The position numbers and the translations under genes were made by a program. The notes beneath the pieces are model-generated. The model had not been told where the DNA came from. It worked only from the letters and a program-made list of their open reading frames with translations, and made no database searches. A DNA stretch of 64,000 bases from Calendula officinalis. Lineage: Eukaryota > Streptophyta > Magnoliopsida > Asterales > Asteraceae. This document shows, in pieces, positions 50,127-61,300 of this stretch. The stretch covers positions 74,024,909 through 74,088,908 of the forward strand of contig OY970820.1 of assembly GCA_963853835.1 (NCBI GenBank). The letters run 5' to 3'. Position 1 is the first letter of the stretch, and the number at the start of each line of letters is the position of its first letter.

Positions 50127-50440
50127 CTTCCTCCGATTCAAAATAAGTGATACACTTTCCTTTTTGGGGTGATTCAAAATAAGTGATACACTTTGAAAAA
50201 TTTCCTTATTTGGCAAAAAAAAATGGGACCCATACCCACTAACTATCTACTTTAACAAAGTAAAATGACCCCTTTACCCTTATTTTTTACTTTTAAACAT
50301 CATTAACCTTACTTTATTTAAAAGGTGTGGGACCCGTTCCCCACTAACCATCCAATTAATCTAATTTAACCATCATTATAATCTTTTGCCTTAAAAACCG
50401 TGAAACCCCAAGTATATCACTTATTTTGAATCAAAGGAAG
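50127..50440. mobile_element. Stowaway MITE (314 bp, TSD TA)
   Basis: CTTCCTCCGATTCAAAATAA at one end, inverse TTATTTTGAATCAAAGGAAG at the other, TA on both sides. The left subterminal motif is duplicated (ATTCAAAATAAGTGATACAC twice). Confidence 0.92.
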
Positions 50441-50600
50441 TAACAAAGGTCTAAAACACCCTTTAACATATTGGTTTTTTATTTAATTTTAATTTGTTTA
50501 ATTATTCCACTCCACCTCCTCTCTCCTCTCTCCCCTCCCTCCCTCAATTGTACACGACACCCACTTCTTCAAATCCCTAGTTGTTAATCAAAAACAAATA

Positions 50601-50906
50601 CTACGTTTGTATCAAAATAAGTGATACACTTTTTATTCAGGGATGGAACACAATAAGTGATACATTTTCAAAGCTTATCTTATTTGGAAAAAAAATGGAA
50701 ACCACTAAATATCTACTTTAATAAATTAAAATGAATCTTTTACCCTTACTTTTAATTTTAAACATCATTAATATCACTTCATTCAAAAGAAGTGGGACTC
50801 ATTATCCAGTAACTATTCACTTTAACCTATTTTAAATTACTATCTAATCTTTTGCCTTAAAAACCGCAATTTTGTAAATGTATCACTTGTTTTGATTCAG
50901 AGGTAG
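50601..50906. mobile_element. Stowaway MITE, diverged (306 bp, TSD TA)
   Basis: CTACGTTTGTATCAAAATAA and the inverse TTGTTTTGATTCAGAGGTAG form imperfect inverted ends with TA flanks. Its interior (TTAAACATCATTAAT) matches the 50127 copy. 50907-51690 holds no recognisable gene. Confidence 0.8.
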
Positions 50907-51690
50907 TATTAAAAATACATGATCAAGAAACTTCTGAACCCAGGTAGAAGACGATGATATTAAAAAACAAATATCGCTGTTCCCAATTTGTATGTCTTCT
51001 ATTTTCTTCCTTCCCTTCAAATCAATTTTGTCTAATTGATGCAACAAAACCTTAAATAAAAGTTAATTTGAGAATCAAGCTCCAAATTTGAACTACTACT
51101 ATCAATTATTGTTTTTGTTGTTAATGCTTCAAAAGATGAAGCTATTCTTTTGTTTTCATGACTTCAGTCATCACCCCCAAATTCACCACCACATTCTTCA
51201 TTTTCAAAATGGAATCCATCTTATCAAAACCCTTAAATTGGTCTTACATCACTTGTTCTTCACATAAATATGTTGCACAAAGGAATCAATTAGGAAACCC
51301 AAAGTAAAAACGACATCGTGATAAAGAAACACCGGAGAAGGCGTTGAATGGGTGTAAAAATGAAGAAACCCTAAGCTTTCTCGAGTCAAATTTTGCTACA
51401 TTTGTGGGTATCATATAGAGTGCCTGCAAATTTCAGGCTTTTACAAAAAGGAATTGAAGAAATGAGTAGAGATGACTGTATGAAAGCTTGAAAAGGAGCT
51501 TGAGATTTTTGACCGGAATCTCGCAGATGTTACGAGAGAAGGCGACTGTTGCCGCTGATGTGTTTGAGCAGCCATCGTATCCATTTGTGTGTGAAAGGCG
51601 TCTTAAAGAGAGATGACAAAAAGACACATTTACCCTTTATGTGCATTGCACATGACATATTCTAACAGAGATTTTTAACAATAATTAGTA

Positions 51691-52003
51691 CTTCCTCCGA
51701 TTCAAAATAAGTAATACACTTGAGGTTTCACGGTTTTTGAGGCAAAAGATTATAATGATGCTTAAATTAGATTAATTGGATGGTTAGTGGGGAATGTGTC
51801 CCACACCTTTTGAATAAAGTAAGATTAATGATGTTTAAAAGTAAAAAATAAGGGTAAATGAGTCATTTCACTTTGTTAAAGTAGATAGTTAGTGGGTGTG
51901 GGTCCCATTTTTTTTGCCAAATAAGGAAACTTTTCAAAGTGTATCACTTATTTTGAATCACCCTAAAAAGGAAAGTGTATCACTTATTTTGAATCGGAGG
52001 AAG
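51691..52003. mobile_element. Stowaway MITE (313 bp, TSD TA), inverted relative to 50127
   Basis: Near-identical to the 50127 copy in reverse orientation, including the duplicated GTGTATCACTTATTTTGAAT at its right end. TA at 51689-51690 and 52004-52005. Confidence 0.93.
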
Positions 52004-52208
52004 TATTTGTGTTGAAATGTGAAGATGTCTTGTATTTAGGGGATATCCATACAATTTTTGAGACCTAGTGATTAAATCTAAAATTTTTAACAAGCTATAA
52101 GGAGCATCATAAAAGTTAAAGTAATAATTTAAAAACAATATTTTTATATAAATTAATTCTTAAAACATATTTGGAAATATTAAAGTTTAGTAGTTAAATT
52201 GTTATTTA

Positions 52209-52920
52209 GAGAAACGTTCAAGGGGGTTTATGATTTTTATCAAGTCCCGGGGAACAAATCTCAACCATTGATTAATATAATCTAATGGTCAAGATTAATC
52301 ACACATTTTATACATAAAGGGTATTTTGGTCATTTGGCACTTCAAAAAAATTTGATTTTTTTATTTTAAATTTTTTTATTTATTTTATTTTTAATTGAGG
52401 GGTATTTTGATCATTTTAAAAAAAATATTTTTATTTTAAAATTTTTATTTTTAAAATTTTTTTTATTATTATATTTTTTTTAAAAAAATTATAATATTTT
52501 CATTAATACCACATAATGTGATTGAATAAAATCACTGTGATTGCATACTGAATCACATGTGATTGCATACTGAATCACATGTGATTGAACTAAAACATCA
52601 AATACACGTAATTATCAAATAAATATTATTTTTTAATGAAAAAAATTAATTAAAAAAATAATAAATTAAAATTAAAAAAATCAAATTTTTTTTAAGTGTC
52701 AAATGACCAAAATACCCCTTCATAATAAAAATAAAAAAAATCTAAAATAAAGAATATAAAAAAATATATAAAAAGATATTTTTATTTTTTTAAAATGACC
52801 AAAATACCCCTCAATATATAAAATATGTGATTATTCTTGACCATTAGATCTTATTGATCAATGGTTGAGATTTGTTCAATTGGATTTCTTAAAAATAATG
52901 GACCTCCTTGAACGCAACTC
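52209..52920. mobile_element. Mutator-like MITE (712 bp) with about 180-bp TIRs
   Basis: GAGAAACGTTCAAGG at the left and GAGTTGCGTTCAAGG inverted at the right begin long inverted repeats sharing CAAATCTCAACCATTGAT and TCTAATGGTCAAGA. Duplication TTGTTATTTA at 52199-52208 and 52921-52930 (9-10 bp) fits Mutator. The centre is T/A-rich with tandem ATCACATGTGATTGCATACT units. No transposase. Confidence 0.9.
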
Positions 52921-52988
52921 TTGTTATTTATTTAAAAACTTAAAAATGACAAAAGATCAAGTAACATTTATTAGATCATTTCAATATA

Positions 52989-53239
52989 CTCCCTCCGTCC
53001 CATAAAAAAGTTTACATTTCATTTGGCCACAATCTTTTAAGAGATAGTTAGTGGTGGAGTCCTTTATAATACTTTTGATTAAAATATAAGATTAGATTGG
53101 AGAGTAAAAGTATTTTATTGGTGAAATGATTGGGAATAATATTATTTTATTAGGTAGGCCCCCAAATTTGAGAAATGTAACTTTTTTATGGGACAAAATT
53201 TTAAGTAGAAATGTAAATTTTTTTATGGGACGGAGGGAG
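52989..53239. mobile_element. Stowaway MITE (251 bp, TSD TA)
   Basis: CTCCCTCCGTCCCATAAAAA and its exact inverse, flanked by TA at 52987-52988 and 53240-53241. Different subfamily from 50127. Confidence 0.94.
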
Positions 53240-53414
53240 TATAAACTTATTACTGTCACATAAGTTTTAACTTAATATTAATAAATAAACTTTAAAACAC
53301 TATTGTTACAATATGTATAAGCTTAGATTATAAAGATTTTGTGTTTTGAAAAATACTTCTAAAATAAAAAACTTTTGAAGAAAAAACTTTATGCTAAAAG
53401 AACAGATACTTTAA

Positions 53415-53701
53415 GATTGGGTGTAAGGAGTGACCAAACCCGTTTGGTCACTCGCTGCCATATCATCACCACATCAGCTTGACTAAACACATGACACACT
53501 CCGACCAAACGTAGTAGGAGACCAAACTCTTCCCCTTTCAAATCAACTTATTCTCCTTTGAAAATAAGGCAACTAACAACTATCACTTAGTCTACCAAAT
53601 GCACTCAGGGACGCATAACATCACAGTAAGGAAGAAGGATGTGTCGTATGTAGGGGATTGAAGGCGACCTGATGGATGTGACGCACCCCTTACTCCCAAT
53701 C
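53415..53701. mobile_element. PIF/Harbinger-like MITE (287 bp, TSD TAA)
   Basis: GATTGGGTGTAAGGAGTG and inverted GATTGGGAGTAAGGGGTG ends with TAA at 53412-53414 and 53702-53704. The trinucleotide duplication suggests PIF/Harbinger. Confidence 0.72.
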
Positions 53702-54594
53702 TAAATGACTTACATAAAAAGTAAAAAGGAGAAGACCTAACTACTCTACCCCAAGCCAATACGACCAAGCAACCTTGTTTGTTCTATTTTTTTATCCTGT
53801 TATTTAGTTTATGTTTAATTATTGATTTTAGTATGATAGTTACATTAAAGTGGGCAGCTTGCCTTCCTCGAAACTATTCTGTAGGGAAATAAACCTCACA
53901 TCTTTTTCGTTCTGAGAAAAAGCCATCAACGTGATCGAAACTGAAATCTTATGAAAGAAAACCTTCAAAGTTACTCTTGGTGACCAGTTGATTTACACCA
54001 ACTATTTAGCAATCTATTATATAATAAGCAACTTAAGTCAAAATAGATACTTCGTATAAGATTTTTTTCGGACCGACATTATATATTAACATCTAGTAAA
54101 GAGTTAAAGTAAAAGAAAACGAGGTACAAAGTACAAGGGAAGAGAAAACATTACAATGAGTGGGGGTTACTGTTTCAATCCATCCAATTTACACTAACAT
54201 TTTTATCTATAGGGTTAATCTAAATAAAAAGGTAAAATTTGACATAATGTTGTAACAAATATTTTCGAAGCTTTTGACATTGAAATGCCATGTTATTTCA
54301 ATATCTTCATATTGTCCATGGGATCGATAAAATCACTACCTCAAAGCGTTTCTCCTGGGAAAGCGGGTCGTTTATATAATCCGAAAGCTTGAGAATCTCA
54401 ATAGGTAATGTCATATATGGCATCCGTCTTCTAGTTTTTTAAGTAGCAGCCTAGCTGGTATTATTAAAAAAAAAAAAAGGTAGATCATAAAAGGGAATTT
54501 ATTTGTGTACCACAATTTTTACTTCTTATATCACAATGTACAACTTTTATAACTTATTGTACAAGCATATCAAACAACAGTTGTAGTAGATGAG
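53702..54594. other. Intergenic or intronic, no gene seen
   Basis: AT-rich sequence up to the Cop-B LTR. No exon, RNA gene or clear repeat was found. Confidence 0.6.
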
Positions 54595-54804
54595 TGTCAG
54601 GATCGATTAACTATAGAGAAGTTAATAAACACCTTTAGATCTAATTGAATATAGAAGTTGCAGCGGATCAACACTATATCAATGTAATTAAGAACAATGA
54701 ACTGTAAATAATATGTGAAAGTATTAAGAACACAGTTTCACAAAAAGCTTCAATGTATATTATTGAGTTAACAATACACACGTACGTTTACAATTCGTAA
54801 GGAA

Positions 54805-54817
54805 CTATATATAATAG
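54805..54817 (-). promoter_or_regulatory. Probable TATA box of Cop-B LTR
   Basis: TATTATATATAG on the sense strand, about 400 nt into the LTR and downstream of the motif array. Confidence 0.5.
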
Positions 54818-54951
54818 TCCTTGAAGCTAAACTATTTACCCTAGTTATTCTAGGACTTGATTTACATCGAATAATAAAAATATACATTGATTTACATTCT
54901 ATAACTATCTCTACGAAGATCTCGGACTTGATATTCTTCACAAAACGCGTA

Positions 54952-55142
54952 TCAGTAGTAAAACTCATCACCAGTAGTAAATGTGTAACATCAGTAGTAA
55001 GTCTGGTGATCAGTAGTAAGTCCAGAAACCAACGTCAGTAGTAACTACTATTGATCAGTAGTATCTTCAATCCGTGCATGATCAGTAGTAACTAAGTTAT
55101 AGTATACACCAGTATCAACTTTATCAGTAGTAATATGTTCTG
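54952..55142. repeat. CAGTAGTA array in Cop-B U3
   Basis: Eight exact CAGTAGTA units, mostly as ATCAGTAGTAA, at irregular 15-35 bp spacing, with variants CAGTACTAA and CAGTATCAA continuing to about 55190. Confidence 0.95.
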
Positions 55143-55214
55143 CCCCATCAGTACTAAGTATGTCAGTACTAACTGCAGCATCAGTATCAAGTTGATCTGT
55201 GTTTTACTCCAACA

Positions 55215-55230
55215 ATCTCCCCCTAAACTT
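55215..55230 (-). other. Cop-B polypurine tract
   Basis: TTTAGGGGGAGAT on the sense strand abuts the LTR; the aORF stop lies just 23 nt upstream. Confidence 0.88.
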
Positions 55231-55246
55231 ATTGATTACCTTTTAA

Positions 55247-58200
55247 TCAATCAAGTTTCTTTTGTTCCTCTTGTTCTCTTCTTCTTTTCTCAAGAGTTCT
55301 TTGATTCTGTTGAAGCCTTTGTTCAATAATATATCTGCTGTTCCTCTTTGTAAAATAATTCAGTTTGTTTTGGAACATAACAGCATCATAGGGTTTCATC
55401 AAAGTGTTTATGAATATCTGATACATAGTCTTCTCAGAATGTGGATATTCTTTTTCATATAAATACAATTCACATACTTTGCCTGATTTCTCAAAGAAGT
55501 ACATATTGGCAGTAGGAATGACATTCCAAGCATACACATTACCTGGATTTGTAAATTGTTCTGGATAATTATCTGGATAAAATGCAGCATCTATCATTCT
55601 AGTTAGGTATCCAGCTCCAGATTCTTTCCATGATTTCTTTGTCATTCTAGGTTTTCCAATAATCAGAAGCTTGATTACATCACTTCTAGAACATGATCTG
55701 ATTAAAGGTAACCATCCAGTGAATCTCTGTACAAATTTGTCTTCCCTTATGACTTCTATAATATTGTTTTGTATCACTCTCCAGTTAATAATTGGATTGT
55801 TCTGTAATGGAGCAACTGGCATTTCAAGAACAGGTATAGTTTGTTTTGACTTCTTCTTAGAGCTTTGTTCTTGATCAACAGATTTTCTTTTCTTTGATTG
55901 GGGAGTTGAAGTATCACCAATAGTTGAAACACTACCGGCTTTGAGCAAATTTGGACTGATTGGGATTAAAGTTTTGGCTTTCTTTGTTTCTTCAGCTTCT
56001 TGTTCAGCCAAGTCTTTCTTCTTTGCATTGCAGTATTTTTCAATGATAGTCATCATTTTCATTCTTCCTAATGACTTTGCATTATGCCCTTTTGTTTTTA
56101 AATACTCAATCATGTTGGCCTTCTGTTCAAACACATCATCAGTTAATGCACTTTTAGTCTTTTTGCATTCAGATACCAAGTATTCAAGGCATTGAGTATG
56201 TTCTTCTTCAATCTTTCTGAGCCTTTTGAATTCTTCCTTTTGAGCTTTTATCTGAATGTCATCTGTTTGAACAGGTATTTGTGCAGGAATTTTACTTTGT
56301 ACTTTCCCTTTCTTTTCCTCTATTGCTTGATACATTTCCACTTTCTCCAAAAATTTTCTGTGTTTTAGTCTCCATCTGGACTGCTTTTCTGCTCTGACAT
56401 GATTTATCTTGTTTACCATGTGATGTCCTAAAGCTCTGTTTGGATAATCATCATCATATATTTCTTTTCCTTTTCCAATATGAGCAGATGGTGGAGGTGG
56501 AATGTATTTCATATCTGGTATACCCATCATCAGAAGTTTTGGATAAAATAGATGTAATTGACCTTCTGGTAAGATTTTTGGGTGTGGAGGAAGTGTACAT
56601 TCATCTACCTCAAACCAATTCACATTATCATCAATGTCAGGTATGATAAGTGGTTGATCAGGTGTTGGTGGTTTGGAGATGATGACATGTCTTTCTCTTT
56701 CAATCAGCTCTGGAAATTGTAGTTCTTCCTCATCAGTAGTAACCAGAGTAGTTACTACTGGTGTGACTTCAGGAGTTACTACTGATAGGGTATCAGTAGT
56801 ATTTGCTGCTTTCAATTCCTCTTCTTCATTTACTACTGCTATAATGTCAGTAGTAGGAGTTACTACTGGTGTTTCTTTTTCAGCTTGTTCTTTAGTAGGA
56901 GCAGTAGTAATTGTCTCTACCTCTGTAATCATCATCTCTGGGCCTTCATCAACATTTGATTCCTTTAAGTTTAGGAGAGAAGATGCTGCTGCTGCAATTG
57001 ATTCATCAATCATTGATTGGATATTATCCTTCTCCCCCTTAGTGAGCTCAACTTGGGGAGCCTCACTATCATCAACTTTCTTCTTCAATTTTCTGATGAT
57101 TTTGGTTTGTTGATGAAGCCTTTGCTCATAGAACCTCATTCTCTTGTTGATGGTATTGACATGCCTTTTCATGGAAGCCATTGTTTTCCCTTGGTTTGTT
57201 AAGTATGTAAGGCAATTTTGTACAGTGGATTCAAGAGAATCCACTTTTTCCGTCAATTGTTGGATTTTAATACTGCCCTCACTCCATCTAGCAAGATCAT
57301 CGGGCTCACTAACAGGTACATTGGTTTTAAGGTTTTCCTTCCTTTCCATCAATTCCACAGATCTGCCCTCATCACTGCTTGGTGATTCATTGGGTCTTTT
57401 AGACATTCTCTTCTTCCTATAAGAAGCAGAGATGTCCCCCCTTGTGGTTTCTTGGCACCGGGGTCCTTTAAGTAATTCCTCAAAAGAGTCATCACTTAAA
57501 GTTGCCGAGGTTTGGGTCTTAGTGATGTTTTCACTATCCTGTGCACCCACCTTTGGGGCATCAGTAGTGAAAGCCCTCTCCTCATGTCCTCTCTCCTCCT
57601 TGGAGGACAACTCTTTGAGCCTGGGGTGTGACTCGATTTGTCCCCTGGTGTCCTTTAAAGATAATTTCTTTCTTTTATAAATTGTGGATATGTTTTGGGT
57701 TTTGTCTGGTAGGTCTTCCACAGAGTGAAGAGTAGCACTCTGCAGATTTAATTCAAGTTCCTGGGACACATTCAGGACTTCTAAGTTAGTGGGTGATTGA
57801 GTGGCTATATGGGGTGGTGTTTGGGCTGTATTTGGGGGTGATGGAGTGGGTTGAGGTTCAATTTGGGTTATATCTTTGATTGAACCCTCTCCAAGTGGTG
57901 TGTGATCTTTGATCATATTAGGAAACAGAGGGGTTTCCTTGCCCGAAAATTTAAATTGTTTTCTCATATTTGAGAAAACTTTCTTGTTCAACTCTGGAAT
58001 TATAAAAATATTTTTGGGAGTTGACAAGTTTTGTAATTCAATGTTTATGATATGTTGGAGAAATCTGGGATACATTAAAAATTTTAAAGAGTTAAGATTT
58101 CCCAACATACCTTCAAAAATCATGTTAGAAAAATTGAATACTTGGTCTGTGCATAGACAGACAACAGCAGATGCTATTGCCTTGTTAAACTCATTCCAAG

Positions 58201-58675
58201 TACTTCTTTTCGGAGAAATACAATGCTGAATAGTGTGGACAAGAAATTTCCATTGTGGGGAGAGAAGACCTTTTTGAAAAGTTACTATGTTTAGCCTTCC
58301 CTCATATCCCATTTTGTTTAAAATTTCAGCAATGAATTCCTTAGGAAGAGTAGTCATACCTGAATCATCGTGTAGTTGTAGATGTTGTCGAATAGATTGT
58401 TCTGTGATGGTTATCGTTTTTCCATCCACAGTTGATTTTATCATTGGTACAGTTGCACCCTCCGTTCTTTCAGCATTGGTCCAGAAATCCACCAAGTGCT
58501 GTTGGTATGCCTTCGGTTTCACCGTTAATGCGAATCGTATGTAAGAATTTTTCAAAAAGTTTACGATTGGTCGGAAATCCTTTGTTCCGTCTGGATTGCG
58601 TAGAAAGGCACACATGTTGTGGAACTCTGAGTATTTGAGATCGGTTTGAACATTGAGAGATTGTAGAGTTGCCAT
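55247..58675 (-). CDS. Cop-B extra ORF (aORF), intact 1142 residues
   Basis: A single uninterrupted frame from ATG 58675 to TGA 55249-55247. Residues about 45-240 form a globular region: RFALTVKPKAYQQHLVDFW, ITITEQSIRQHLQL, SPQWKFLVHTIQHC, WNEFNKAIASAVVCL and LMYPRFLQHIIN. I recall such regions being labelled synaptobrevin/longin-like in Asteraceae annotations; I do not see a true longin fold assignment. A Pro/Ser/Glu-rich linker follows, a coiled coil at about 465-545, an acidic part at about 600-700 coded by CAGTAGTA in both orientations, a second basic helical region, and a C-terminal domain (963-1142) with FTGWLPLIRSC and YAWNVIPTANMYFFE. The SKKRKS and KKKSK runs could be nuclear signals. 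No signal peptide or membrane segment, so an envelope role is unlikely. DNA binding is inferred from context only. Confidence 0.82.
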   Translation of the reverse strand: MATLQSLNVQTDLKYSEFHNMCAFLRNPDGTKDFRPIVNFLKNSYIRFALTVKPKAYQQHLVDFWTNAERTEGATVPMIKSTVDGKTITITEQSIRQHLQLHDDSGMTTLPKEFIAEILNKMGYEGRLNIVTFQKGLLSPQWKFLVHTIQHCISPKRSTWNEFNKAIASAVVCLCTDQVFNFSNMIFEGMLGNLNSLKFLMYPRFLQHIINIELQNLSTPKNIFIIPELNKKVFSNMRKQFKFSGKETPLFPNMIKDHTPLGEGSIKDITQIEPQPTPSPPNTAQTPPHIATQSPTNLEVLNVSQELELNLQSATLHSVEDLPDKTQNISTIYKRKKLSLKDTRGQIESHPRLKELSSKEERGHEERAFTTDAPKVGAQDSENITKTQTSATLSDDSFEELLKGPRCQETTRGDISASYRKKRMSKRPNESPSSDEGRSVELMERKENLKTNVPVSEPDDLARWSEGSIKIQQLTEKVDSLESTVQNCLTYLTNQGKTMASMKRHVNTINKRMRFYEQRLHQQTKIIRKLKKKVDDSEAPQVELTKGEKDNIQSMIDESIAAAASSLLNLKESNVDEGPEMMITEVETITTAPTKEQAEKETPVVTPTTDIIAVVNEEEELKAANTTDTLSVVTPEVTPVVTTLVTTDEEELQFPELIERERHVIISKPPTPDQPLIIPDIDDNVNWFEVDECTLPPHPKILPEGQLHLFYPKLLMMGIPDMKYIPPPPSAHIGKGKEIYDDDYPNRALGHHMVNKINHVRAEKQSRWRLKHRKFLEKVEMYQAIEEKKGKVQSKIPAQIPVQTDDIQIKAQKEEFKRLRKIEEEHTQCLEYLVSECKKTKSALTDDVFEQKANMIEYLKTKGHNAKSLGRMKMMTIIEKYCNAKKKDLAEQEAEETKKAKTLIPISPNLLKAGSVSTIGDTSTPQSKKRKSVDQEQSSKKKSKQTIPVLEMPVAPLQNNPIINWRVIQNNIIEVIREDKFVQRFTGWLPLIRSCSRSDVIKLLIIGKPRMTKKSWKESGAGYLTRMIDAAFYPDNYPEQFTNPGNVYAWNVIPTANMYFFEKSGKVCELYLYEKEYPHSEKTMYQIFINTLMKPYDAVMFQNKLNYFTKRNSRYIIEQRLQQNQRTLEKRRREQEEQKKLD
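57032..57039 (-). other. PPT-like tract inside Cop-B aORF
   Basis: CTAAGGGGGAGAAGG on the sense strand, about 1.8 kb before the 3' tract, just after the coiled-coil coding part. Confidence 0.35.
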
Positions 58676-58806
58676 TTTGCAGTGATTTGAGAGAAAATTT
58701 TTAAGAATTTTAAGACTGAAGATGAGTTTTTGATCGAAAGCTAGGGTTTATCGAGAGGTTTTAGCAAATCGAAGTGAAGATAATGCTAAACTATTCGTCT
58801 ACCGCC

Positions 58807-58815
58807 TTTTATATC
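58807..58815 (-). promoter_or_regulatory. TATA box upstream of Cop-B aORF
   Basis: GATATAAAA on the minus strand, 132 nt before the ATG, with the dense motif cluster starting about 100 nt further upstream. Confidence 0.58.
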
Positions 58816-58911
58816 TTTTGATTTAACCTGCAAAACTACTAAAATGTCCTTCGAATCATAATATAACGGTTATTTTCATGGGGGTTAGTTTGGTAATTGT
58901 GTTTCTGAAAG

Positions 58912-59174
58912 ACCAGTAGTAAATAAGATATCAGTAGTAAAATGTCAGTAGTATCTACTAACATCAGTAGTGACTAAGGATTTTGACATCAGTAGTAACT
59001 ATAGACATCAGTAGTAACCATTAACACGTAAGACCAGTAGTATATGTGAACACCAGTAGTACTGACTTACCAGTAGTATTTGTGTAAACCTAATACACAC
59101 CAGTAGTATTTAACTACCAGTAGTATTTTGTGCACATGCCTACATACCAGTAGTACAGATATACCAGTAGTAAA
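58912..59174. repeat. CAGTAGTA cluster between RNase H and aORF promoter
   Basis: Twelve exact CAGTAGTA units plus one CAGTAGTG in 263 bp, all in the same orientation, preceded by A, T or C (ATCAGTAGTAA, CCAGTAGTAT). Non-coding on both strands. Confidence 0.96.
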
Positions 59175-59923
59175 ATACTTTTTAAAAAAAACTTTTTTTA
59201 AAAAAAACTTTTTACAACAAAACTTTACACATGATTTTAAGAGATTTAATTTATTAAAATCATTCCAATGCTGCTGACCAAGAAGTTGAATCTTCCTACA
59301 TCAAATGCTTTTGTAAAAAGATCTGCTAATTGATCATCAGTATGAATTTTAACAACTTTGATTAATTTCTTTTCATTGCAATCTCTTATAAAATGAAATC
59401 TTATTTCAATGTGTTTAGTTTTTTAGTGTTTTACTGGATTGTTCACAATACTAATAGCACTTTGATTATCAATAAAAATAGGAGTTTTAAGGATAGAGTT
59501 ACCAAAGTCTAGAAGCTGGTTTTGAATCCAGAGTACTTGAGCACAACAAGCAGATGCAGCTACATATTCTGCTTCAGCAGTTGATGTTGATACATTTGTC
59601 TGCTTCTTACATTGCCATGACACCATACTTGATCCAAAGAATTGACATCCACCAGTAGTGGACTTTCTATCTTGACATTCACATCCATAGTCACTATCTG
59701 TATAGGCTATTAGTTCAAAGGGTGAGTCATGTGGATACCATAGACCCAGTGATGGTTTGCCTTTCAAGTATCTGAATATTCTTTTGACAGCTTGCAAGTG
59801 TAGTTCTTTAGGTCTTGCTTGATATCTTGCACACACACAAACACTATACATGATATCAGGTCTTGAGGCAGTTAAGTACATCAAGGAACCTATCATTGAT
59901 CTATATAAGTGTTCATCTACATC

Positions 59924-59931
59924 CTCCCCCT
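59924..59931 (-). other. PPT-like tract inside Cop-B RT
   Basis: GTTGAGGGGGAGGATG on the sense strand within the RT coding region. Confidence 0.25.
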
Positions 59932-61065
59932 CAACATCAGGATGTAGGTGTTTGTGTGTTTCCATTGGTGTACTAGCACTTTTACTGTCTTTCAAATCAA
60001 ACTTTTCCAAGATGTCTTTGACATATTTTGATTGATTTATCAAGATGCCATCTGTTCTTTGATTGACTTGGAGTCCAAGGAAGAAGTTCATTGGACCCAT
60101 AGAGCTCATCTTGAATTTAATTTGCATTAGTTCTTCAAATTCTTTACATAATAAGTCATTGGTTGAGCCAAAGATGATATCATCTACATAAATTTGTACC
60201 AGTAGAATATCATCTTTGACTTTCTTTGTAAACAAAGTTTTATCAATGGCTCCTCTTTTAAAGTTGTTCTTCAATAGGTATGATGATAATGTGTCATACC
60301 ATGCTCTTGGTGCCTGATGTAGGCCATACAGAGCTTTATCCAATTTGAACACATAATCACCATGTTTTGGATCTTCAAAACCTGGAGGTTGGCATACATA
60401 GACCTCTTCTTCAATCTTCCCATACAGGAATGCACTCTTAACATCCATTTGATAGACTTTGAACTTCTTGAATGAAGCATATGCTAGAAATATTCTTATG
60501 GCTTCAATTCTAGCAACAGGAGCATATACTTCATCATAGTCTATTCCTTCTTCTTGAGTGTATCCTTGGGCTACAAGTCTTGCTTTGTTCTTGATCACTA
60601 TACCTCTTTCATCTTTCTTGTTTCTGAAGATCCATCTTGTTCCAATGGCTCTTTTACCTTTGGGTAGAGGTACAAGTGTCCAAACAGCTTGTAACTTGAA
60701 TTGAAGGAGTTCTTCTTGCATTGCCTCAATCCAGTTTGAGTCCTTCATTGCTTGTTGGATCTTCTTTGGTTCATCCTGAGACAGAAAGCATTCATACATG
60801 CATTCATTAGCAATTAAACTTATATTACACATATTTGCAGTTAAGCTTTTGTTTAATTTGCTTCTTGTTTGTAGTGGTGAGTTGACATCACTTAGAACAA
60901 GGTCTAATGGATGGTTCTTTTGAGTCCTTGTAGTTGTAGCTTTATCAACCACTAGTTGATTTTCAAGATTTGACTCATTTGTCTCAGGTAATTGTTCTTC
61001 TAGGGATCCTTCATTTTTCATTGATATTTGGTTCATCATCATCTTGGTCAGAGTTACTACTGCTA

Positions 61066-61300
61066 TCATCTTCATTGAGATCAGTAGTGTTGATGTTGTT
61101 ACTGGTATCAGTAGTATCTTGAGAATCTAGGTTATTATTTGGACCAGTAGTATTTTGAGTACTATTACTGGTATCAGTAGTATTAGAATTACTACTGTCC
61201 TCATTCTCAGAGTTACTACTGGTTCCAGAACTTGAGTTATTACTGACATCAGTATTAACTACTGGAGCAGTATTAACTACAATGTATCTCATTTCCTCTT
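61066..61300. repeat. CAGTAGTA cluster inside Cop-B pol linker
   Basis: Six exact units in both orientations plus variants (CAGTATTAA), coding TTDTS-like peptides in the linker between integrase and RT. Confidence 0.9.

Larger units (their letters stand above)
54595..55214 (-). repeat. Cop-B 3' LTR (about 620 bp)
   Basis: The inner end CTCCAACA next to the polypurine tract is certain. The outer end TGTCAGGATCG at 54595 is chosen by analogy with the Cop-A and Cop-C LTR starts and is less sure. Confidence 0.72.

Noticed and set aside
56673..57113. 146-residue plus-strand frame opposite the Cop-B aORF
   Set aside because: Shadow of the aORF; Ser/Val-rich because of the motif repeats; no independent promoter or domain.
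55247..58675. Cop-B aORF as a retroviral-type envelope
   Set aside because: No signal peptide, no transmembrane segment, and highly charged coiled-coil and basic regions.
54952..59174. CAGTAGTA arrays as a CRISPR array
   Set aside because: The genome is a plant, the repeat is 8 bp, the spacing is irregular and the units continue inside ORFs.
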